A DNA stretch of 64,000 bases. Origin: Anaerosalibacter massiliensis. Its GTDB lineage: Bacteria > Bacillota > Clostridia > Tissierellales > Sporanaerobacteraceae. The notes beneath the pieces were generated by a model. The model searched no databases. It worked only from the letters and a program-made list of their open reading frames with translations, and was not told where the DNA came from. The first letter of the stretch is position 1. Every line of letters starts with the position of its first letter. A program made the position numbers and the translations under genes. Positions 58,566 to 64,000 of this stretch are shown here, piece after piece. The DNA lies in NCBI GenBank assembly GCA_000751555.1, contig CCEZ01000074.1:62001-126000 (forward strand), written 5' to 3'.

Positions 58566-59900
58566 ATGACTATTAATAATGTTAATGAAAAGGTAGAAAA
58601 AACACAGAAGTCTGAATTAATCTATGGTATTAATGACAAGCCACCATTGAATCTGGCAATACCTTTAGCTATTCAAAATATTATGGCAGCTTTTAGTGGT
58701 ATTATAGCAGTACCCCTTGTGGTGGGACAGGCTATTGGAATGTCCGTGGATGAAATGGCTTTTATGGTTAGTGCTACATTGTTTATATCAGGATTAGCTA
58801 CATTCATTCAATCCCGTGGAATTGGGCCCGTAGGTGCAAGACTTCCTTGTATTATGGGTACAGATTTTACTTTTGTAGGTCCCGGCATTGCAGTGGCTAG
58901 TTCTTTTGGATTGCCAGGATATTTTGCTGCAACCACTGTGGGGGCAATTCTTGAAATAATTTTAAGTCGTTTTATTAAACCTCTTAGAAAATACTTCCCA
59001 CCAGTAGTTACAGGGGTAGTAGTAACATTAATAGGTCTTACGATGATTCCAGTGTCCGTTGATTGGGTAGCAGGAGGAGCTGGGAATCCACAGTATGGTA
59101 ATCCTAAATTTATATTGTTAGCTTTTATTGTTATGGCAATTATAATTTTATTAAATCAAAAGGGAAAAGGATTTGTAAGCTCTGGTGCCATACTTATAGG
59201 CATTATATGTGGTTACATTATTTCTATACCTATGGAATTGTTAGACATTACACCAGTAAAGGAAGCGGCTTGGCTCTCTTTACCAAAACCCTTTAGATAT
59301 GGAATGGAATTTCACTTATCTGCTATTTTAGCATTTTTGCCTGCTTATATCGTTACAGCAATAGAAACTATGGGAGATTTGATATCCGTAGCCAATGCTA
59401 GTGAACATGAGATAACTGGGGAGGAATTATCTAGGGGAATACTATCAGATGGTGTGGGAAGTTTTATAGCTGGAATATTTGGCGCTGGCCCCCATACATC
59501 TTTTAGTCAAAATGTAGGAATAATTCCTATTACAGGTGTAGCTAGTAGATTTGTAATTATTGTTGCTGGTATTATCCTGATGTTAGCAGGCATATTTCCC
59601 AAAATAGGTGCATTAGTATCTATAATGCCAAATCCTGTATTAGGAGGAGCCGGAATTATGATGTTTGGTATGATAGCTGTTGGTGGATTTAAGTTATTAA
59701 AGGAAGTGGATTTAAATAAAAGAAATAGCCTATTGGTAGCAGTATCCATAGGATTAGGATTAGCCGTAGTATATAGACCTGAAGTATTAAGTAATTTTCA
59801 TCCAAATATTCAAACTATATTTCAATCTGGAATGACTACAGGAACTATTACTGCCATTATATTAAACCTTATCCTTCCAGGAAGAGAAATAGAAGCATAG
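58566..59900 (+). CDS. Nucleobase:cation symporter-2 family permease (xanthine/uracil type)
   Basis: The 444-residue membrane carrier has twelve to fourteen spans. The NAT signature Q-N-x-G-x4-T-G is present as SFSQNVGIIPITGV, and the early block NIMAAFSGIIAVPLVVGQA is typical. A strong ribosome site AAGGAGGGG precedes the ATG. Neighbours (PucR regulator, cyclase, allantoinase-like enzyme) suggest purine-derived or ureide substrates rather than uracil, but this cannot be decided from sequence. Confidence 0.9.
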   Translation: MTINNVNEKVEKTQKSELIYGINDKPPLNLAIPLAIQNIMAAFSGIIAVPLVVGQAIGMSVDEMAFMVSATLFISGLATFIQSRGIGPVGARLPCIMGTDFTFVGPGIAVASSFGLPGYFAATTVGAILEIILSRFIKPLRKYFPPVVTGVVVTLIGLTMIPVSVDWVAGGAGNPQYGNPKFILLAFIVMAIIILLNQKGKGFVSSGAILIGIICGYIISIPMELLDITPVKEAAWLSLPKPFRYGMEFHLSAILAFLPAYIVTAIETMGDLISVANASEHEITGEELSRGILSDGVGSFIAGIFGAGPHTSFSQNVGIIPITGVASRFVIIVAGIILMLAGIFPKIGALVSIMPNPVLGGAGIMMFGMIAVGGFKLLKEVDLNKRNSLLVAVSIGLGLAVVYRPEVLSNFHPNIQTIFQSGMTTGTITAIILNLILPGREIEA

Positions 59901-60274
59901 GTATGGATGCAGTATAAAGTTTAAAGATAAAAGACCTCATATTGTACAAGATGTATTAACCTTATTTAAATGTTGAGAGGAAAAGATGAGAGATGAAAGA
60001 TTTACCATAGAAGATAATTGGAATAATCCAATATTTACAAAAATATAATTTAATATAAAATTGGAAATTCGATTTTAAGACTTCTTTGGGCAGGGGAATT
60101 GTATCTATTTTTATGACCTAATGGCATTTTAAGATTCCATTTATTAAAATAAACTCAAAAGGAAACAAATTTAGTAAAAAGAAAATTATTATTAAAAATC
60201 TAAATCTCTGAGATTGAAGAACCTAAGTAGACAGAATATATTGGCTATGCTATAATTTCAATAAAAGGTATAAA
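59901..60274. other. Gap between permease and PucR genes
   Basis: A 20-codon frame (59986-60048, starting MRDERFTIED behind GAGAGG) is the only candidate and may be a start fragment of a lost gene. Otherwise nothing is seen. The sequence just before 60275 contains TATAAT at 60250, a possible -10 element for the PucR gene. Confidence 0.35.
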
Positions 60275-60295
60275 ATGACAAGGGGTAGATGGAAT

Positions 60296-61969
60296 ATGTC
60301 TAGGCAAAATGGAATTAGTGTAGAAGATATGTTGGGTTTAGAGGTGATGGAAGGCTGTAAGTTAATTGCAGGTTTTAAAGGTGTTAGAAATACTATATCA
60401 AGAGTCAATATTATGGCGGATCCAGATATATTGGATTGGGTATATGAGGGGGAATTTTTATTAACCACTGCTTATTTTTTCGAAAAGGATAATATAGAAG
60501 TCCAAAAAAAATTAATAAGGGTATGTTCAGATAAAAAACTTGCTGGCATTGGAATAAAGGTGATGCCTTATTTAGATTCAATGCCAGAGGAAGTTTTAAA
60601 TTTAGCAAATGAATTAAATTTTCCTTTGATTGATATTCGTTATTCTATATCCTTATCAGATATTATGACATCCACTTTTAAGGAAATATTTAATAAGCAG
60701 GCATCCTTATTGGAAAGAATAGAAAATGTTCATGAACGATTTATGGCTGTCATGTTAGAGGGAAAAGGCATTGAAGAAGTAACCCAAGTAGTTCATGAAA
60801 ATATAAAAAATCCAGTAGTAATAAATTTGAATTTTTCTCGCCAGGTTTTTGAACAATTAGGGGATGTAAATGAACATTTAGTAAAAGAGATTTTACAAGA
60901 TGTAAGGGATTTTTATAACCCAAATAATGGCAGAAGTGAGTTAAAAAAATTAGATGAAGATAAGGTTTTAATGGATGGTAAATTTATTAAGAGAATGATT
61001 ATGCCTATTGTATTAAAGGGCAATGTATATGGCCATATATTTGCTTGGTCTACTAATACACCTTTAGGAGGCTTTGATCTATCAATAATTGAATCAGCTT
61101 CAACTACTATAGCTTTAGCTGTATTACAAGAGCTTTCCGTTAAAGAAGTAGAAATAAGATATAGGTCTGAATTCTTTGAGGATTTAATATCTACTGATGT
61201 CAAGAGAAAGAGAAAAGCTCTAGAAAGAGCCCATTTTTTCAATTTAAAGCCAAGTGATTATTATATTATTGAGGTAATGAGTTTTAAATTAAAATTTGCA
61301 GATGAGAAAGATGATGAATACTTTTTTGAATACCTGCAAGATCATGTTAATACGACAGTTACTATAGTAGAAGATATTATGAATTATTTAGGATTAGATG
61401 GTATAGTGGCTACAAAATTAAATGGAATTCAAATTTTATTAGGCTTTGATGAAGTAAATTCTATAGATGATAGACTTATGGAATTTAACGATAGGGTAAT
61501 TAAAGCTTTAGAAGAAAAGCTTAAAAATATGAATATAAAAATAGGGGTGGGTAGAGCTTATAAAGGGCTGAATAATGTAAGTAAAAGTTTTTCTGATGCA
61601 GTTAAAACCATAAGGACAGGTAGAGTACTTATGGATAAGAAAATTATTACTTTTAATGAATTAGGTATATTCAAAATATTGTGCCAAGATTTTTTAACAG
61701 AGGAGTTAGAGGATTTCTACAATACCACTTTGAAATCTTTGGTAGATTATGATAATAAAAAATCTACAGAATTGGTTAAAACCTTAGAAGCCTATTTTAA
61801 ATTTAATGGAAATTTAACTCGTATGTCTGAACATTTGTATACCCACTACAATACTATTTTATATAGGATCAATAGAATAAATAGCATAACAGGTATGGAT
61901 TTAGATGATTCAAATGATAGACTAAATTTAGAAATTGCATTAAAGATTAGAGAACTTATGATAAAATAA
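60296..61969 (+). CDS. PucR family transcriptional regulator
   Basis: The 557-residue regulator has an N-terminal PucR sensor domain (ISVEDMLGLEVMEGCKLIAG, DILDWVYEGEFLLTTAY), a middle GGDEF-like region (about 290-420) and a C-terminal PucR-type helix-turn-helix (LTRMSEHLYTHYNTILYRINRINSITG). PucR controls purine catabolism in Bacillus, and family members often regulate neighbouring nucleobase or ureide genes, which fits here. An ATG at 60275 with AAAAGG upstream is equally usable. 60296 follows AAGGGG. Confidence 0.9.
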   Translation: MSRQNGISVEDMLGLEVMEGCKLIAGFKGVRNTISRVNIMADPDILDWVYEGEFLLTTAYFFEKDNIEVQKKLIRVCSDKKLAGIGIKVMPYLDSMPEEVLNLANELNFPLIDIRYSISLSDIMTSTFKEIFNKQASLLERIENVHERFMAVMLEGKGIEEVTQVVHENIKNPVVINLNFSRQVFEQLGDVNEHLVKEILQDVRDFYNPNNGRSELKKLDEDKVLMDGKFIKRMIMPIVLKGNVYGHIFAWSTNTPLGGFDLSIIESASTTIALAVLQELSVKEVEIRYRSEFFEDLISTDVKRKRKALERAHFFNLKPSDYYIIEVMSFKLKFADEKDDEYFFEYLQDHVNTTVTIVEDIMNYLGLDGIVATKLNGIQILLGFDEVNSIDDRLMEFNDRVIKALEEKLKNMNIKIGVGRAYKGLNNVSKSFSDAVKTIRTGRVLMDKKIITFNELGIFKILCQDFLTEELEDFYNTTLKSLVDYDNKKSTELVKTLEAYFKFNGNLTRMSEHLYTHYNTILYRINRINSITGMDLDDSNDRLNLEIALKIRELMIK

Positions 61970-62009
61970 ATTTTCCGTCAATTGGAGCTAGGTTTTATAA
62001 TTAGGAGTG

Positions 62010-62072
62010 CCATTACACTATCTTCAGAATGACTACCCTGTCATTCTGAAGATAGCCAGTGGCTCTCTTTTT
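62010..62072. terminator. Bidirectional terminator between PucR and cyclase genes
   Basis: CTATCTTCAGAATGAC (62018-62033), loop TACCCT, GTCATTCTGAAGATAG: a 16-bp perfect stem, extended by GAG-GCCA pairing and T-runs on the plus side. Confidence 0.9.
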
Positions 62073-62767
62073 TATTCTTCTACTAAGGCAACGGCTCTTA
62101 TAGGGGAACCAGAACCGTCCCTTATTTTTAAAGGTAATCCAATATATAAAAATCTTTTATTAAGTACTTTGTCTAAGTTACATAAATTTTCCGTATTGGT
62201 TATATTATATTTTCCGCAAACTAAATGACCAGAAAAGTTAATATCATCTGGAGTTAAATCTATAGCTGGTGCGTCTACCCCAATATTCATTACCCCTTGT
62301 TTAACTAGCCATTTAGCTCCTTCATAGCTTAGTCCAGTATAATCTGTTTGAAACTTATCTGTACCATAAGTCCTGTCATGATGTCCCGTATACAGTAGGA
62401 CTATATCTCCTTTTTTGATTTCTTGTCCCGATTTTCTTACGGCTTCTTCTAAATCCTTTGGTTCAATATAATTGGGATATCTTACATAGCTTACATCAAT
62501 ACAAATGGCAGAACCCCAAAAATGTTCTAAGGACATTTTATCAATAGTAGATCCTCCTGGTTTAAATTCAGATACTCCATCACTATGGGTTCCACAATGT
62601 TCACTTAAAAGAAGATTTCTTGCAGAAAATCCTAAGGTAGTGCTTCCTGTCATTTCCATATTTTCTTCATGGGTCATATTGGTCATAATGAAGGTTTTTT
62701 GATGCATAGGAAATACGGACATACCTTGAAAGATTTCTTGAGATAAATCAATGAGTTTTAAGGCCAA
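62072..62767 (-). CDS. Cyclase family protein (kynurenine formamidase-like metal hydrolase)
   Basis: The 231-residue cytosolic protein of the cyclase/KynB-like family hydrolyses cyclic or formyl amides. The metal motif is LSEHCGTHSDGVSEF, where relatives have H-x-G-T-H-x-D-x-P, so the usual Pro is replaced by Val. LIDLSQEIFQGMSVFP at the N-terminus and GLSYEGAKWLVKQGVMNIGVDAPAID near the end are typical. GGAGGT precedes the start on the minus strand. It is divergent from the allantoinase-like gene and near a nucleobase permease, which suggests a cyclic ureide or imide substrate. Confidence 0.88.
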   Translation of the reverse strand: MALKLIDLSQEIFQGMSVFPMHQKTFIMTNMTHEENMEMTGSTTLGFSARNLLLSEHCGTHSDGVSEFKPGGSTIDKMSLEHFWGSAICIDVSYVRYPNYIEPKDLEEAVRKSGQEIKKGDIVLLYTGHHDRTYGTDKFQTDYTGLSYEGAKWLVKQGVMNIGVDAPAIDLTPDDINFSGHLVCGKYNITNTENLCNLDKVLNKRFLYIGLPLKIRDGSGSPIRAVALVEE

Positions 62768-63074
62768 AATTATAACCTCCTTATAAATTTTATTTTACAT
62801 AAATATTATATTGATTTTTATTATACCTATAATAATATAGAAACCTATATATAAACTATACAAATCCTTAGAAAAAGGATTGGCCTATACTATTATATGG
62901 AAAAACCTAAGAATAGAATTTTGATTTTACTTAGAATTATTAGATTTTAATGAAATTTTCAATAGTTTTTAGGATTTAATAAAATATTTTCATAGGAATC
63001 TAACAAGGATTGTTAAATAATATTGTGTTAATATAGAAAAAATGGATTTGTTATAGAAACAAGGAGGTTATAAA
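62768..63074. other. Divergent promoter region of cyclase and amidohydrolase
   Basis: 307 bases without a gene. AATCCTTAGAAAAAGGATT (62862-62880) is a short hairpin. AT-rich blocks with ATTATA-like elements on both strands would suit two promoters, and a PucR-controlled site is possible but no motif could be fixed. Confidence 0.4.
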
Positions 63075-64000
63075 ATGTATGATGTCATAATCAAAAATGC
63101 TAGAATTCCACAAGGAGATGATACGGTTCTAACAAATATCCTAGTAAAAGATGAAAAGATTTCTGGCTTTTTAGATAATGTAGATGGGATAGAGGCAAAG
63201 GAAATCATCGATGCTGGCGGTCATTTAACATTACCTGGATGTATAGATTCTCATACCCATTTTATGTATCAAGGGTTTCCACATAGGGAAAATTTCTTAA
63301 CGGGTTCAGCAGCAGCAGCAAGAGGAGGAGTAACTACAGTTATAGACATGCCTTGTTGCTCAGTTCCATCAGCAAGAAGTGTCGAACAATTAAAATTAAA
63401 ACTAGGTTTAGTAGCACCTCAATCTTTAGTTGACTATGCTATGTGGGGCGGAGTTACAGGAGAAGACGTAAGAGAAGGATGGCTACACAATGTTCAAGAA
63501 CAAGCTGATTTTGGTGCAATTGCTTTTAAGGCTTATATGACACCATCAGTTCCAACATACCCAAGAGTCACAGATCCAGAAATGTACGAAGCTTTTAAAG
63601 CTGTAGCTGAAACTGGTCTTCCTATTGGAATTCATGCTGAAAATTTTGCTATGTGTGATTTTTATGTTAAGAAGTTCCAAAAAGAAGGACGTATGGATGG
63701 ACCAGCTTGGGCAGAAGCAAGATTGGAATTGGCAGAAAAAGTTGCTATTCAATTAGGCATTAATTTTGCAGAAGATACAGGGGCAAGATTGCACATAGTT
63801 CATATGAGTACTGGGATCGGAGCTAAATTAGTAGGAGAAGCAAAACAAAAAGGTTTAAATGTAACTAGTGAAACTTGTCCCCATTATTTAACTTTAAATT
63901 ACAAAGATGCTATGGGTAAATATGGTCCATTAGCTAAGATTGCACCTCCTTTAAGAGAAGAAAAAGATAATAAAATGCTTTGGGAAGGATTAACAAATGG
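63075..64000 (+). CDS. Allantoinase/hydantoinase-family amidohydrolase (partial, cut by window end)
   Basis: 308 codons are visible, without a stop. The cyclic amidohydrolase pattern is intact so far: LPGCIDSHTHF (HxH metal pair), the carbamylated-lysine region AFKAYMTPS, GIHAEN (metal His) and LHIVHMSTG (metal His), then SETCPHYLTLN, which is typical of allantoinase. The family splits into allantoinase, dihydropyrimidinase and hydantoinase, and allantoinase fits best with PucR and a xanthine-type permease nearby. AAGGAGG precedes the ATG. Confidence 0.88.
   Translation, partial: MYDVIIKNARIPQGDDTVLTNILVKDEKISGFLDNVDGIEAKEIIDAGGHLTLPGCIDSHTHFMYQGFPHRENFLTGSAAAARGGVTTVIDMPCCSVPSARSVEQLKLKLGLVAPQSLVDYAMWGGVTGEDVREGWLHNVQEQADFGAIAFKAYMTPSVPTYPRVTDPEMYEAFKAVAETGLPIGIHAENFAMCDFYVKKFQKEGRMDGPAWAEARLELAEKVAIQLGINFAEDTGARLHIVHMSTGIGAKLVGEAKQKGLNVTSETCPHYLTLNYKDAMGKYGPLAKIAPPLREEKDNKMLWEGLTN

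Noticed and set aside
62007-62228. Plus-strand 73-codon frame at the end of the cyclase gene
   Set aside because: It starts in a terminator hairpin and is otherwise antisense to a conserved gene.

Overview
The window is AT-rich, densely coded DNA from an endospore-forming, anaerobe-like low-GC Firmicute of the Clostridia/Tissierellia type. The evidence is a GerA-type germinant receptor (1-2501), an alpha/beta small acid-soluble spore protein, a PdaB-type sporulation deacetylase, three tRNA-dependent T-box leaders and a DUF4364 protein. The exact lineage is an inference. No rRNA or tRNA gene and no CRISPR array was seen.

Layout. 0-2.5 kb: germination receptor genes in the order A (tail only), C, B. 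2.7-6.6 kb: an exopolysaccharide O-acylation operon (SGNH hydrolase, DUF4358 lipoprotein, MBOAT acyltransferase, DHHW protein). 7-14.5 kb: chemoreceptor, membrane protein, two methyltransferases (the first frameshifted), MTA/SAH nucleosidase, an unknown protein and an alpha/beta hydrolase. 14.5-16.1 kb: a preQ1-I riboswitch controlling an ECF transporter S component (QrtT-like) and a small radical SAM protein (QueL-like), that is queuine salvage. 16.1-17.6 kb: a decayed microcompartment shell gene beside a PocR-domain chemoreceptor. 17.7-18.6 kb: T-box-controlled tryptophan transporter trpP on the minus strand. 19-22.9 kb: an ABC transporter whose first permease ends inside an M1-peptidase-like domain, then a GrpB-family gene.

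22.95-31.56 kb is a foreign-looking accessory island with less A/T-biased codons than its neighbours. It holds a natural-product (RiPP) locus: a SagB-type dehydrogenase fragment without a start codon, an attenuator-like hairpin, a 53-residue Cys-rich precursor peptide, an M50-like membrane protease, two different radical SAM/SPASM maturases, an M55 D-aminopeptidase-like protein, an ABC exporter and a broken TldD-family protease. It ends in nested IS3-family remnants. I regard it as the most novel system here.

31.7-50.9 kb is mostly core genome: a YyaL-type protein, T-box trpS, pdxS with an operator-like promoter, membrane proteins, an orphan substrate-binding lipoprotein, pgsA, T-box valS, folC, a YncE-like propeller protein, DUF4364, a spore protein, pdaB, a degenerate Mur-ligase homologue, a two-OB SSB-like protein and hpt.

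50.9-58.3 kb is a lactose/cellobiose-class PTS operon (PRD regulator, EIIC, MupG/DUF871 hydrolase, EIIA, EIIB, GH1 6-phospho-glycosidase). It is bracketed by two direct copies of a structured repeat of about 217 bp. 58.5-64 kb is a nucleobase/ureide module: xanthine/uracil-type permease, PucR regulator, a cyclase-family hydrolase and the first 308 codons of an allantoinase/hydantoinase-like amidohydrolase cut by the window end. Hpt lies on the other side of the PTS block, so the PTS operon may have been inserted between purine-related genes.
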